Source: Amycolatopsis thailandensis (GTDB taxonomy: Bacteria; Actinomycetota; Actinomycetes; Mycobacteriales; Pseudonocardiaceae). Taken from it: a stretch of DNA of 49,213 nucleotides. A program made the position numbers and the translations under genes. The notes under the pieces are model-generated. The model was not told the DNA's origin. It made no database searches and saw only the letters and a list, made by a program, of their open reading frames with translations. This document shows positions 18,738 through 27,251 of this stretch, in pieces (the first letter of the stretch is position 1; the number at the start of each line of letters is the position of its first letter). The stretch is taken from the NCBI RefSeq assembly GCF_002234405.1, contig NZ_NMQT01000039.1, forward strand, positions 1 to 49,213, in the 5' to 3' direction.

Positions 18738-20201
18738 TCAGGCGGCGGGCAGCCGGTTGATCGGGTGATCACCGGTCGCCCAAAGGTGCTGGACGGCGTA
18801 GGCGCGCCACGGGCGCCAGCGCTCGGCATGCGCGGCGAAGGCCGCCGGGGTGAGCCCGAGCCCTTTCGCCGCGACTTTGACGCCGAGGTCGGTCGGCAGG
18901 AAGGCGTCCGGGTCGCCGAGCGAGCGCATCGCGATGCTCTCGACGGTCCACGGGCCGAAACCGGGCAACGCGTGCAGCCGCTCCCGGGCCCGCTGCCAGT
19001 CACTGCCCGCGCCGAGGTCCAGTTCGCCGTCGTTCAGTTCGGCGACGAGACCCAGCAGGGTCCGTTTGCGGCTCTGCGGCATCGCGAGGCTTTCCGGGTC
19101 GATCTCCGCGAGCGCGGCGGCGTCCGGGAAGACGTGGGTGAGACCGCCCTCCGGGTCGTCGACGGGCTCGCCGTGCGCGAGGACGAGGCGGGCGGCGTGG
19201 GTCCGGGCGGCGGCGGTGGACACCTGCTGTCCCAGGACGGCGCGGACGGCGAACTCCTCGCCGTCGACCGTCCTCGGCACCCGCCTGCCCGGTGCGGCGG
19301 TCACGAGCGGCCCGAGCAGGCGGTCCGCGGCCAGGGCGTCGTCGACCGCGACCGGGTCGGCGTCGAGGTCGAGCAGGCGCCGGCAGCGGCTGATCGCGGT
19401 GGAGAGGTCCCGCAGGTCCGAGAGGGTGAGCCGGCAGCCGATGTAGCCGTCTTCGGGTTTGAGCGCGACGACGGCCGGGCCGTGCGGCAACCGCAGCGTC
19501 CGGCGGTACGCGCCGTCGTGCCACTCCTCGACGCCCGGGACGCCGGTCGCGACCAGATGGCCGAAGAGGTTGTCCGGGAACAGCGGCTTGCGGTACGGCA
19601 AGCGCAGGTTCAGCGTCCCGGGCGCGGTCGCCGGCGCGGTGCGGACGCGGGCACGCAGTTCGGTCGGGGACAACGCGAAGACCTCGCGCACGGTGTCGTT
19701 GAAGGTCCGGACGCTGCCGAACCCCGCGGCGAGGGCGACGTCGATCATCGACAGGCCGGTGGTCTCGATCAGCAGCCGGGCCGTCTGCGCGCGCTGCGCG
19801 CGGGCGAGACTGAGCGGGCCTGCGCCGAGTTCGGCGCGCACGTGCCGCTCCACCTGCCGGACGCTGTAGCCCAGCCGGGCGGCCAGCCCGCTCACGCCGT
19901 CGGTGTCGACGACGCCGTCGGCGATCAGCCGCATCGCCCTGGCCACGACGTCCGCGCGCTCGTTCCACTGCGGCGAACCGGGACTCGCGTCCGGACGGCA
20001 CCGCTTGCAGGCACGGAAGCCGGCCTCCTGAGCGGCCGCCGCGCTCGGATAGAACGACATGTTCTCCGGTTTGGGCGGGACGACGGGGCAGCTCGCCCGG
20101 CAGTAGATCCGCGTCGTCAGGACGGCGGTGAAGAACCAGCCGTCGAAACGGGCGTCCTTCGCCTGGACCGCCCTGACGCAGCGCTCGAAATCCTCATGCA
20201 C
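18738..20201 (-). CDS. Ada-type regulator fused to AlkA DNA glycosylase
   Basis: Alkylation-response fusion of 487 residues. The N-terminal Ada domain has four zinc cysteines, Cys34 and Cys38 (CRASC) and Cys65 and Cys68 (CKRC), which align with E. coli Ada Cys38/42/69/72; Cys34 is the predicted methyl acceptor from phosphotriesters. An AraC-type helix-turn-helix follows (about 85-180, [22 protein letters not shown]). The C-terminal AlkA part (about 195-487) has the helix-hairpin-helix [15 protein letters not shown] and the catalytic Asp region FLPTDLG. It probably senses methylation, activates the operon and excises 3-methyladenine. Confidence 0.94.
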   Translation of the reverse strand: MHEDFERCVRAVQAKDARFDGWFFTAVLTTRIYCRASCPVVPPKPENMSFYPSAAAAQEAGFRACKRCRPDASPGSPQWNERADVVARAMRLIADGVVDTDGVSGLAARLGYSVRQVERHVRAELGAGPLSLARAQRAQTARLLIETTGLSMIDVALAAGFGSVRTFNDTVREVFALSPTELRARVRTAPATAPGTLNLRLPYRKPLFPDNLFGHLVATGVPGVEEWHDGAYRRTLRLPHGPAVVALKPEDGYIGCRLTLSDLRDLSTAISRCRRLLDLDADPVAVDDALAADRLLGPLVTAAPGRRVPRTVDGEEFAVRAVLGQQVSTAAARTHAARLVLAHGEPVDDPEGGLTHVFPDAAALAEIDPESLAMPQSRKRTLLGLVAELNDGELDLGAGSDWQRARERLHALPGFGPWTVESIAMRSLGDPDAFLPTDLGVKVAAKGLGLTPAAFAAHAERWRPWRAYAVQHLWATGDHPINRLPAA

Positions 20202-20256
20202 CCGGCAAGCATCACCGACTCCGACACCCAGGTCTAGCGGAAATGCGACATGGCTG

Positions 20257-20937
20257 TCAGGGCAGCAACGCGGTCAGCGTGGGCACGTCGAGCCCGACCA
20301 GCGACGAACGGAACACGCGCCGCTCTCCCGGTTCGACGTCGACGTCGTTCGGGATCACCACGACCGTGCAGCCCGCCGCCGCCGCGGAAGCCGCGCCCGG
20401 CGGGGAATCCTCGATCGCGACGCACCGGGAAGCCGGGACCCCCAGCAACTCCGTCGCCAGCCGGTACGGCCTGGCGTCCGGCTTGTTCAGACCATCGACC
20501 TCGTCGCCGCAGACGGTGGCGGCGAAGTACTCGCGGCCGATGGTGTTGAGCGCGAGTTCGGTCAGCGACCGTTCGGTGGAGGTGACCAGCGCCATCGGGA
20601 CACCCTTGGCGCGCAACAGTTCGAGCAGCTCCTGCGCGCCGGGACGCCACGGGAGCGGGCCGTCGAAGAGGTTGGCCGTCCGCCGGCGGATCCACTCCCC
20701 CATCTCCGCGATCGACTCGGGGGTGACGGGTTTGCCGCACACTTCCAGCAGGAACGCGGCCGTGTCGTCCATATTGGATCCGACGAGACTCAGGCGCTGC
20801 TCCTCGGTCAGCGTGCCGCCGAGGGTTTCGACGGCCTCGTAGAGGGCGACGTCCCACAGCTTCTCCGAGTCGACCAGCGTGCCGTCCATATCCCACAGCA
20901 CGGCGGCGAGTCCGTCCAGTGTGGACGGTTCGGTCAC
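20257..20937 (-). CDS. HAD-family hydrolase
   Basis: Phosphatase or phosphomutase of the haloacid dehalogenase superfamily, 226 residues. Motif I WDMDGTLVDSE gives nucleophile Asp16 and acid/base Asp18; motif II is VTSTERS, motif III the conserved Lys in LNKPDARPY, and motif IV IEDSPPG. A helical cap (about 28-90) places it in subfamily I, like beta-phosphoglucomutase or phosphoglycolate phosphatase. The substrate cannot be told from sequence. It is divergent from the PAC2 gene across 190 bases. Confidence 0.92.
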   Translation of the reverse strand: MTEPSTLDGLAAVLWDMDGTLVDSEKLWDVALYEAVETLGGTLTEEQRLSLVGSNMDDTAAFLLEVCGKPVTPESIAEMGEWIRRRTANLFDGPLPWRPGAQELLELLRAKGVPMALVTSTERSLTELALNTIGREYFAATVCGDEVDGLNKPDARPYRLATELLGVPASRCVAIEDSPPGAASAAAAGCTVVVIPNDVDVEPGERRVFRSSLVGLDVPTLTALLP

Positions 20938-21127
20938 GGCTCCCCCTCGAGATCAGGTCTTGCGCGATTCGGCGTTCCGTACCCCACGGTAGCCGAGAGG
21001 GGATCACACCGACGTCGAGGCGTCTTGCCCTGAATGTCGCGTTACGGCGCGTCTGCGTGGTTCGCCCTCAGCGAAGACGATCGGACATGCTCAACGGTGA
21101 ACACCCGCCTGGTCGTAGGCTGGTCCG

Positions 21128-22027
21128 GTGAGTGAGCCCGTCGACGAGACCCAGCGGCCCGGCCGCGACCACCCGGATGACACCAAGCCGATCTTGATCG
21201 TCGCCTTCGAAGGATGGAACGACGCAGGTGACGCGGCCAGCCGGGCGGTCGAGCATCTTCAGCTCAACTGGGATGCGACACCGCTGAGCGAGCTGAGTCC
21301 GGACGAGTACTACGACTTCCAGGTGAGCAGACCGACCGTACGCATGGTCGACGGCGTCACCCGAAGGGTCGACTGGCCGACCACGCGGCTCTCGGTGTGC
21401 CGCCCCGAGGGCCTCAGCCGCGACATCGTGCTGGTCCAGGGACCCGAGCCGAACATGCGCTGGCGCGCCTTCTGCGCCGAACTGCTGGAGCACATCCAGC
21501 AACTGGACGTGGCCACCGTCGTCACCCTCGGCGCGCTGCTGGCCGACACCGCGCACACCCGGCCCGTACCGGTCACCGGGACGGCGTACGACAAGGACAC
21601 CGCTTCGCAGTTCGGCCTGGAACTGAACAACTACCAGGGGCCGACAGGGATCGTCGGGGTCCTTCAGGACTACTGCGTGCAGGCTGGTGTCCCGGCGGTG
21701 TCGATCTGGGCGGCCGTGCCGCACTACGTCTCGCATCCGCCGTCGCCCAAGGCCACACTGGCGCTCCTGCACAAGCTCGAAGACGTCCTCGACGTCGAGA
21801 TCCCGCTCGGCGCTCTCCCGGAGCAGGCCGAGGAGTGGCAGCGGACGGTCACCGAGATGGCCGAAGAGGACGAGGAGATCAGCGAGTACGTGCGCGGGCT
21901 CGAGGAGCGCGGCGACGCGGAGACCGAGTTCACGCTGGACGACGTGAGCGGGGACAAGATCGCGGCCGAGTTCGAGCGGTACCTGCGGCGCCGTCGTCCG
22001 GGCCAGGACGGTCCCGGGCGGGGCTGA
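21128..22027 (+). CDS. PAC2-family protein (Rv2125-like)
   Basis: 299-residue member of the PAC2 family, whose eukaryotic relatives are proteasome-assembly chaperones; the bacterial role is not established. Visible features are PILIVAFEGWNDAGDAAS near the N-terminus, VVTLGALLADTAHTRPVPVTG in the core, GPTGIVGVLQDYC and the AAVPHYVSHPPSPKATLALL region. The C-terminus (about 235-299) is acidic and helical and ends in an Arg-rich stretch. The homologue Rv2125 lies in the same neighbourhood in M. tuberculosis. It ends before a perfect 27-bp hairpin. Confidence 0.9.
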   Translation: MSEPVDETQRPGRDHPDDTKPILIVAFEGWNDAGDAASRAVEHLQLNWDATPLSELSPDEYYDFQVSRPTVRMVDGVTRRVDWPTTRLSVCRPEGLSRDIVLVQGPEPNMRWRAFCAELLEHIQQLDVATVVTLGALLADTAHTRPVPVTGTAYDKDTASQFGLELNNYQGPTGIVGVLQDYCVQAGVPAVSIWAAVPHYVSHPPSPKATLALLHKLEDVLDVEIPLGALPEQAEEWQRTVTEMAEEDEEISEYVRGLEERGDAETEFTLDDVSGDKIAAEFERYLRRRRPGQDGPGRG

Positions 22028-22043
22028 CCGCTCTCCTTCCGGG

Positions 22044-22102
22044 AATGTCATGAAAGGGTCTTTCCTGACGAAAAACGTCAGGAAAGACCCTTTCATGACA
22101 TT
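22044..22102. terminator. 27-bp hairpin between PAC2 and phosphoesterase genes
   Basis: Arms 22044-22070 and 22076-22102 pair perfectly around AAAAA. It follows the PAC2 stop by 16 bases and the phosphoesterase stop by 28 bases and serves both. Arm core: TGAAAGGGTCTTTCCTG. Confidence 0.87.
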
Positions 22103-22130
22103 CGGGACCACACCGCCCGGAAGCAACGGG

Positions 22131-22955
22131 TCAGAAGATGCGGCGCAGCGGGATCGGGCCCCTCGCCCGCTTCCGCCACTCACGCGGATAGCCGAGCGAG
22201 ACCTCTTCGAACCGCACGCCGTCCGCCTCGGTGGAACGCGGGATGTGCAGGTGCCCGTAGACGGCGACCTCCGCCCGGAACCGCTGGTGCCAGTCCTCGG
22301 TCTCGGTCGTCCCGCACCACAGCGCGAACTCCGGGAAGTACAGCGGCGCGGTCGGGTGGCGGTGCAGCGGCCAGTGCGACATCAGGATCGTCCCGTGGTC
22401 TTCGGGGATCGCCTCCAGCCGCTCGGTGCTGATCTTCACCCGGTCGGCGCACCACGCCTGCCTGCTCGGGTACGGATCGGGATGCAGGAAGAACTCGTCC
22501 GTGCACAGAACGCCCGCTTCGCGCGCCTGGTCGACGGCCGCGAGCAGCGGCAGCCCCTCGGCCGACGGGGTCCGCCAGCTGTAGTCGTAGAGCACGAACA
22601 ACGGGGCGATCGTCAGCGGCTTCTCCTGGTGTTCCCACACCGGATACGGATCCTCCGGGGTGAGCACGTCGATTTCCCGGCAGCGCTCGACCAGGTGCTC
22701 GTAGCGCGCCTGGCCACGCAGCTGGCATTCGTCCTTCTGGGTGGTCCACAGCTCGTGGTTGCCGGGGACCCAGACGACCTTCGCGAAGCGTTCACGCAAG
22801 GTCTTGAGCACCCCGATCACGGATTCGGCGCGTTCGGCGACGTCACCGGCCACGAGCAGCCAGTCGTCGGGGGTCCGGGGAACGACCTCGTCGACGAGCG
22901 GGGCATTGCCCTCATGAGTGACGTGGAGGTCGCTGGTGGCGAAGAGATGCGGCAC
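22131..22955 (-). CDS. Calcineurin-like metallophosphoesterase
   Basis: 274-residue two-metal phosphoesterase. All family motifs are visible: SDLHVTHEG, VAGDVAE, PGNHELW, MSHWPLH and YGHLHIP. Such enzymes cleave phosphomono- or diesters; the substrate is unknown. It starts 15 bases after the stop of the MFS gene and so is the third gene of the ArsR-MFS unit. An atypically Tyr/Trp-rich middle (LYDYSWRTPSAEG) may shape the substrate pocket. Confidence 0.92.
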   Translation of the reverse strand: MPHLFATSDLHVTHEGNAPLVDEVVPRTPDDWLLVAGDVAERAESVIGVLKTLRERFAKVVWVPGNHELWTTQKDECQLRGQARYEHLVERCREIDVLTPEDPYPVWEHQEKPLTIAPLFVLYDYSWRTPSAEGLPLLAAVDQAREAGVLCTDEFFLHPDPYPSRQAWCADRVKISTERLEAIPEDHGTILMSHWPLHRHPTAPLYFPEFALWCGTTETEDWHQRFRAEVAVYGHLHIPRSTEADGVRFEEVSLGYPREWRKRARGPIPLRRIF

Positions 22956-22970
22956 TCCTCCACCGTAGCT

Positions 22971-24215
22971 TCACTCGGACCGGCGAACCGCCAAAACCGC
23001 ATCCCGGCGTAACCCGCCCGTCGCCGACACCCCCAGCACGACCAACGCCGAAACGATGTGGAGACCGGCTTGGACGTTCAACAGCACCCCGCTGCCCAGC
23101 GCGTCCACCAGCCCGCCCGCCAGCAGCGCGCCCAGCGCGGTGAACCCGGCGGTCCCGGCGAACACGGTGCTCAGGACACGGCCGGATCGTTCGGGCGACG
23201 CGGTCGTCTGGACCAGCGAGAGCAAACCGGACCCCGCCAGCACCCCGGGGGCGCCGACCAGCCCGAACAGTCCGATGAAGACGCCCAGCGGCAGCGACAC
23301 GGTGAGCGCGGGCAGGTTCCAGATCACCGCCGACAGCAGGCCGAGCGCGAGCCCGCCCCAGCCGAGCAGGGCGGTGGGCGCGGTCTTGCGGGCGACGGTG
23401 GCGACGGCGAAACCCGCGGCCAGCCCGCCGAGCGCCTGCACCCCACGCAGCAGGCCGACGTCGCCTTCGGTGCCCTTGAGGATGTCGAGCACGAAGACCA
23501 CGAACAGCACGAGGAACATCCCCTGCGCCAGCGAGGTCAGCACCACGACGACACCGGCGAGGCGAAGACGTCCTTCGCGGCCGATCTCGCGGAGCCCGTC
23601 GAGCCAGGCTCGCAGCACCGGCTCGTGCGGACCTGCCTCGATCGGCGCGGCTGTCCGCCGGAAGGGGCGCGACAGCAGGATCGAACCCACGATCAGCACG
23701 CCGAGATACGCCACCACGACCCAGCCGAGGCCGCCGAAACCGAGCAGGAGACCGCCGGCCCAGCCTCCGGCGAGGCGCGCGACGCTGCCGTTGATGCTCA
23801 TGAGGCCGTTGGCGCCGATCAGCTCGTCCGGGGCGATCAGCTCCGGCACGAGCGCGTTGCGGGCGGGCTCGAACAACGAGGCCAGCCCCGCCTGCGCAGC
23901 CATCACCCCGTAGATCACGTACACCGGGCCGCCGGACGCGACGAACAGCAGCGGCAGCGCCACGAACGCCTGGCCCGCGCACACCACGCACAGCACCAGC
24001 CGCCGGTTCCAGCGGTCCGCTATCACGCCGGCGACCGGGCTGAGCAGCACCGCGGGCAGCAGGCCGAGGACGATGCTCATCGCCGTGGTGGCGGCCGAAC
24101 CGGTCGCCTTGAAGACGAACACCGGCAGCGCGATCTGCAGCATCCACTCGGCGGTCTCGGAGAAGAACGCGGCGATCCACAGCCGCGCGAAAGCGGGTTC
24201 TCTCAACGGTTTCAT
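22971..24215 (-). CDS. MFS transporter
   Basis: 414-residue major-facilitator protein with about twelve membrane helices. It starts MKPLREPAFARLWIAAFFSETAEWML, typical of the EntS/macrolide-efflux-like MFS_3 group; the loop GVIADRWNRR between helices 2 and 3 is the MFS signature. The C-terminus is short and charged. Its ATG overlaps the ArsR gene's stop by four bases (ATGA), so the regulator and exporter are coupled; drug or metabolite efflux is likely. Confidence 0.92.
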   Translation of the reverse strand: MKPLREPAFARLWIAAFFSETAEWMLQIALPVFVFKATGSAATTAMSIVLGLLPAVLLSPVAGVIADRWNRRLVLCVVCAGQAFVALPLLFVASGGPVYVIYGVMAAQAGLASLFEPARNALVPELIAPDELIGANGLMSINGSVARLAGGWAGGLLLGFGGLGWVVVAYLGVLIVGSILLSRPFRRTAAPIEAGPHEPVLRAWLDGLREIGREGRLRLAGVVVVLTSLAQGMFLVLFVVFVLDILKGTEGDVGLLRGVQALGGLAAGFAVATVARKTAPTALLGWGGLALGLLSAVIWNLPALTVSLPLGVFIGLFGLVGAPGVLAGSGLLSLVQTTASPERSGRVLSTVFAGTAGFTALGALLAGGLVDALGSGVLLNVQAGLHIVSALVVLGVSATGGLRRDAVLAVRRSE

Positions 24216-24790
24216 GTGCCCGGTTTCCCCTCGGCGTCGATGCGCGGGAACGCCCGCAGTCCCAAGTGGACCGGCAGGGCTCCCTCAGGGACGTCTTCGC
24301 GGATCGCGCTGACGTAAGGCCGCACGAGCGTGTCGATCCGGCGGGCCAGCTCGTCCAGCTCGGCCGCGGTCACCCGTAGCGAGTAGTTGTTGATCCCGGA
24401 GGCGTCGCGCCACTCCTTGTCGAGCCGGTCGGCGGCGTCGAGGTAGCGCTCGGTCAGCTCCTTCTCCCGCGCCAGGGTGGTGCCCACGACCGCCAGCTGC
24501 GCCCCGTGCAGCTCCGGGTCGTCGCCGAACTCGATGCCGACCTGACACGCGCGCCAAGGCCGCTCCCGCCCGTCCTCCCCCTCGGCTCGCTCCACGAGAC
24601 CGTGCCGGGCCAGCTGACGCAGGTGCCAGCTGCAATTCGAGGCTGTCGAGCCGACCGCGGCCGCGCACTCGCTCGCGGTGCGCGGGCCGACCGCCATCAG
24701 GTGGTCCACCAGCGCCGACCGCAGCGGATGCGCCAGCGCCCGCATCAGCTCGACGTCCTCGATCCGCTTGCGCGGCGGCAACCCGGCCAT
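24212..24790 (-). CDS. ArsR-type winged-helix regulator
   Basis: 192-residue transcription factor. Residues 8-75 form a winged helix (LMRALAHPLRSALVDHLMAVGPRTASECAAAVGSTASNCSWHLRQLARHGLV), of the ArsR/HTH_20 group; no metal-binding CXC is visible in the recognition helix, so it is probably not a metal sensor. The C-terminal half (about 90-192) likely binds a ligand or dimerises. ATG 24790 is chosen because the upstream extension contains the operator repeats and lacks similarity. It probably represses itself and the overlapping MFS gene. Confidence 0.88.
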   Translation of the reverse strand: MAGLPPRKRIEDVELMRALAHPLRSALVDHLMAVGPRTASECAAAVGSTASNCSWHLRQLARHGLVERAEGEDGRERPWRACQVGIEFGDDPELHGAQLAVVGTTLAREKELTERYLDAADRLDKEWRDASGINNYSLRVTAAELDELARRIDTLVRPYVSAIREDVPEGALPVHLGLRAFPRIDAEGKPGT

Positions 24791-24800
24791 CGCCCGATCC

Positions 24801-24838
24801 AATCTGAAAGAAGTCTTTCGAAAGTTCCCTTTCAGATT
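24801..24838. promoter_or_regulatory. Operator candidate of the ArsR-MFS operon
   Basis: An exact 10-bp inverted repeat, AATCTGAAAG (24801-24810) and CTTTCAGATT (24829-24838), brackets two more GAAAG/CTTTC half-sites (24806-24824). It lies 10-48 bases upstream of the ArsR start codon in an AT-richer patch, a typical autorepression position. It may also affect divergent marR. Confidence 0.65.
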
Positions 24839-24942
24839 CGCAGGCGGCCTCGAAAGTGTCAAGACGCCGCCCATATCCTTGCCAGGACAGTTGCTGCGCG
24901 TCGCAGTAACTGCACAAATCAACTACTGCCGAAGGAATGCAC

Positions 24943-25422
24943 GTGCCTGACCAGCGAGAACTCGCCACCGCGGCCGCACTGGAGATCCCCCGGTTCGTCA
25001 GCGCGACCGTCCTGTTCCAGACGGCCATGGCGGAGCGGCTCGGGATCAGCCCCACCGAACTGCACGGACTCCAGCTGGTCATCAGCGGTGCCGCGACGTC
25101 GCCGACCCAGCTGGCACGCGCCCTCGGCATGACCACCGGCGCGGTGACGCGCATGCTCGACCGCATGGAGGAACGGCGCCTGGTCGAACGCGCCCCCGAT
25201 CCCGCCGACCGCCGTCGCCTCGTGGTCCGCCCGCTCCCCGACCGGCTGGACGACGTCGCCGACCTCTACTCCCCCGTGGCCCGGTTCTTCGGCGACCGGC
25301 TCGCCAAGCTCGACCGGCGTCAGCTCGCCGCGCTCCTCGGTGTTCTGACCGACGGACGCGTCTTCGCCGAACAAGAGGCCGTCCGACTGCGGTCCGGGTC
25401 CCGGAAAGAGGGGGTTGACTAA
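24943..25422 (+). CDS. MarR-type regulator
   Basis: About 159-residue winged-helix regulator. The DNA-binding core is SPTQLARALGMTTGAVTRMLDRMEERRLVERAPDPADRRRLVVRPL, with the wing RAPDPADRRR; flanking helices form the dimer. GTG 24943 has GAAGGA six bases upstream; ATG 24937 would leave no spacing. The stop codon overlaps an inverted repeat inside the promoter of the downstream ABC-F gene, so the regulator probably controls that gene, with a small molecule releasing it (inference). Confidence 0.9.
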   Translation: MPDQRELATAAALEIPRFVSATVLFQTAMAERLGISPTELHGLQLVISGAATSPTQLARALGMTTGAVTRMLDRMEERRLVERAPDPADRRRLVVRPLPDRLDDVADLYSPVARFFGDRLAKLDRRQLAALLGVLTDGRVFAEQEAVRLRSGSRKEGVD

Positions 25423-25445
25423 CGCTACACAGGTTGCGTTAGACT
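25415..25445 (+). promoter_or_regulatory. ABC-F promoter with embedded operator
   Basis: TTGACT (25415-25420) and TAGACT (25440-25445) resemble -35 and -10 boxes separated by 19 bases. A perfect 7-bp inverted repeat, CTAACGC (25419-25425) and GCGTTAG (25436-25442), occupies the spacer, so bound MarR would block RNA polymerase. The marR stop codon lies inside it. Confidence 0.6.
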
Positions 25446-25514
25446 GCTCGCATCATGGACAACTGACATCACACCTTCCCCGTTCCGAGGCGGCACCGGT
25501 CGAGCACTGCTCCC

Positions 25515-25565
25515 GTGAGCCACGACGCCCGGCGGGGATCCCTCATGTCCGAAGAAACGCGGTGA
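25515..25565 (+). CDS. Candidate leader peptide of the ABC-F gene
   Basis: A 16-codon frame starting GTG encodes MSHDARRGSLMSEETR and ends six bases before the ABC-F start. Leader peptides control several antibiotic-resistance ABC-F genes by ribosome-stalling attenuation. Here no strong Shine-Dalgarno precedes the peptide and no clear terminator hairpin was identified, so this is only a candidate; an even shorter ATG-GAC-AAC-TGA frame lies upstream. Confidence 0.3.
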   Translation: MSHDARRGSLMSEETR

Positions 25566-25571
25566 TGTCGT

Positions 25572-27179
25572 ATGTCTCTTTCCCTGATCGCCAAAGACCT
25601 CGTCCACTCCTACGGCGCCCGCGTCGTGCTCGACGGCGTGAACCTGACGGCTTCGGCGGGCCAACGACTCGGCCTGGTCGGCGAGAACGGCGTCGGCAAA
25701 TCCACGCTTCTGCGGTTGCTGGCCGGGGTCGAGGAGCCGCACGGTGGCGAGGTCCTGCGCGGTGACGACCTCGGATTCCTCTTGCAGGAACTGCCTTTCC
25801 CCCTGACGGCGCGGTTCTCCGAGGTCATCGACGACGCGCTCGCCGAGATACGGCGAGCGTCGGCGAGACTCGACGAGCTGACCGAAGCGCTCGCGGAGCA
25901 CCCGGACGACGCGGCGGTGCTCGACGAGTACGGCAGCGTCCTCGAATGGGCCCAGGCGCACGATCTCTGGGACGCCGACCGGCGAGCGGAGGTCGTGTGC
26001 GCGGGTCTGGGGCTCGCCGGGATCGATCCGGGGCGCGAACTGGGCACGCTGTCGGGTGGGCAGCGGTCACGGCTCGGCCTCGCCGCGCTGCTGATCCGGC
26101 GGCCGGGCACGCTCGTCCTGGACGAGCCGACGAACCACCTCGACGACGCCGCGATGGAGTTCCTGGAACAGCATCTCGCGTCGCTGACCGGTGTCCTCGT
26201 GCTGTCGTCACACGATCGCGTGTTCCTCGACGCGGTGTGCACCGACATCGTCGACCTGGACCCGGCGCTGGGCGGTCCGACCCGCTACGGCGGCACGTAT
26301 TCGGACTACCTGGACCAGAAACGGGCCGAACGGGCGCGTTGGGAACAACGCTTCGCCGAGGAGCAGGACGAACTGAAGGAACTGCGCGAATCGGTGGCCG
26401 TCACCGCGCGCGCCGTCGCGCACAACCGGCCGCAGCGCGACAACGCCAAGATGCTCTACGACTTCAAGACCGGGAGGGTGCAGAAGCAGATCTCACGCCG
26501 GGTCCGCAACGCGCAACTGCGGCTGGACGAACTGGAACGCGACCAGGTGCGGAAACCACCCGCGCCCCTGCGGTTCCAGGGCGACCTGACCGGCGAACCC
26601 GGGGAGGGCAAGACGGCGATCTCGGTACGGGACATCGAGATCGCCGGGCGGCTGCGGCTGGCGACGCTCGACATCACGACGACGTCGAGGCTCCTGATCA
26701 CCGGCGGCAACGGCGCCGGGAAGTCGACGCTGCTGTCGGTCCTCGCCGGCTCGCTGGAGCCGGATTCCGGGACCGTCCTTTCCGGACGCGGGGTGCGGAT
26801 CGGCATGCTGGACCAGGATGTCGCGTTCGCCGAGCCGGACAAGACCGCGCAGCGGACCTACGCCGAGGCCCTCGGCGAGAACGCTCCCCCGTTGCGCGGG
26901 CTGGGGCTGCTGGCCCCGCGTGATCTCGGGACCCGGGTCGGCGCACTCTCGGTCGGACAGCGGCGGCGGCTCGCGCTGGCGTTGCTGATCGCCGACCCGC
27001 CGGAGGTGCTCCTGCTGGACGAGCCCACGAACCACATCTCGCTCACCTTGGCCGAGGAGTTGTTCGCCGCGCTCGATTCCGCGCCGGGCGCCGTCGTCAT
27101 CGCTTCTCACGATCGATGGCTGCGGCGGGACTGGCCGGGTGACCACCTCCGGCTGGAAGCCGGTCGCGTCGCCGTGTAG
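25572..27179 (+). CDS. ABC-F ATPase, probable ribosome-protection protein
   Basis: 535-residue soluble protein with two ATPase domains and no membrane domain. Site 1: Walker A GENGVGKST (37-45), signature LSGGQ (160-164), LVLDEPTNHL (181-190). Site 2: GGNGAGKST (378-386), LSVGQ (459-463), LLLDEPTNHI (480-489). The charged linker (about 245-330) contains the interdomain helices that reach the peptidyl-transferase centre. The arrangement resembles actinobacterial self-resistance factors such as TlrC or LmrC, which displace macrolide, lincosamide or related drugs. The marR gene just upstream suggests drug-inducible control. Confidence 0.9.
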   Translation: MSLSLIAKDLVHSYGARVVLDGVNLTASAGQRLGLVGENGVGKSTLLRLLAGVEEPHGGEVLRGDDLGFLLQELPFPLTARFSEVIDDALAEIRRASARLDELTEALAEHPDDAAVLDEYGSVLEWAQAHDLWDADRRAEVVCAGLGLAGIDPGRELGTLSGGQRSRLGLAALLIRRPGTLVLDEPTNHLDDAAMEFLEQHLASLTGVLVLSSHDRVFLDAVCTDIVDLDPALGGPTRYGGTYSDYLDQKRAERARWEQRFAEEQDELKELRESVAVTARAVAHNRPQRDNAKMLYDFKTGRVQKQISRRVRNAQLRLDELERDQVRKPPAPLRFQGDLTGEPGEGKTAISVRDIEIAGRLRLATLDITTTSRLLITGGNGAGKSTLLSVLAGSLEPDSGTVLSGRGVRIGMLDQDVAFAEPDKTAQRTYAEALGENAPPLRGLGLLAPRDLGTRVGALSVGQRRRLALALLIADPPEVLLLDEPTNHISLTLAEELFAALDSAPGAVVIASHDRWLRRDWPGDHLRLEAGRVAV

Positions 27180-27192
27180 GGCGTTATACGGG

Positions 27193-27247
27193 TGTCATGA
27201 GGGGTCCCCATAGGACGAAAAGTGTCCTATGGGGACCCCTCATGACA
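27193..27247. terminator. 24-bp hairpin between ABC-F gene and mshC
   Basis: Arms 27193-27216 and 27224-27247 pair perfectly around GAAAAGT. It is located between the ABC-F stop (27179) and the mshC stop (27252) and acts on both strands. Arm core: ATGAGGGGTCCCCATAGG. Confidence 0.87.
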
Positions 27248-27251
27248 TTTC

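Noticed and set aside
25455..25466. ATG-GAC-AAC-TGA mini-frame as leader peptide
   Set aside because: Three codons without a ribosome-binding site are expected by chance; the 25515-25565 frame is the better candidate.
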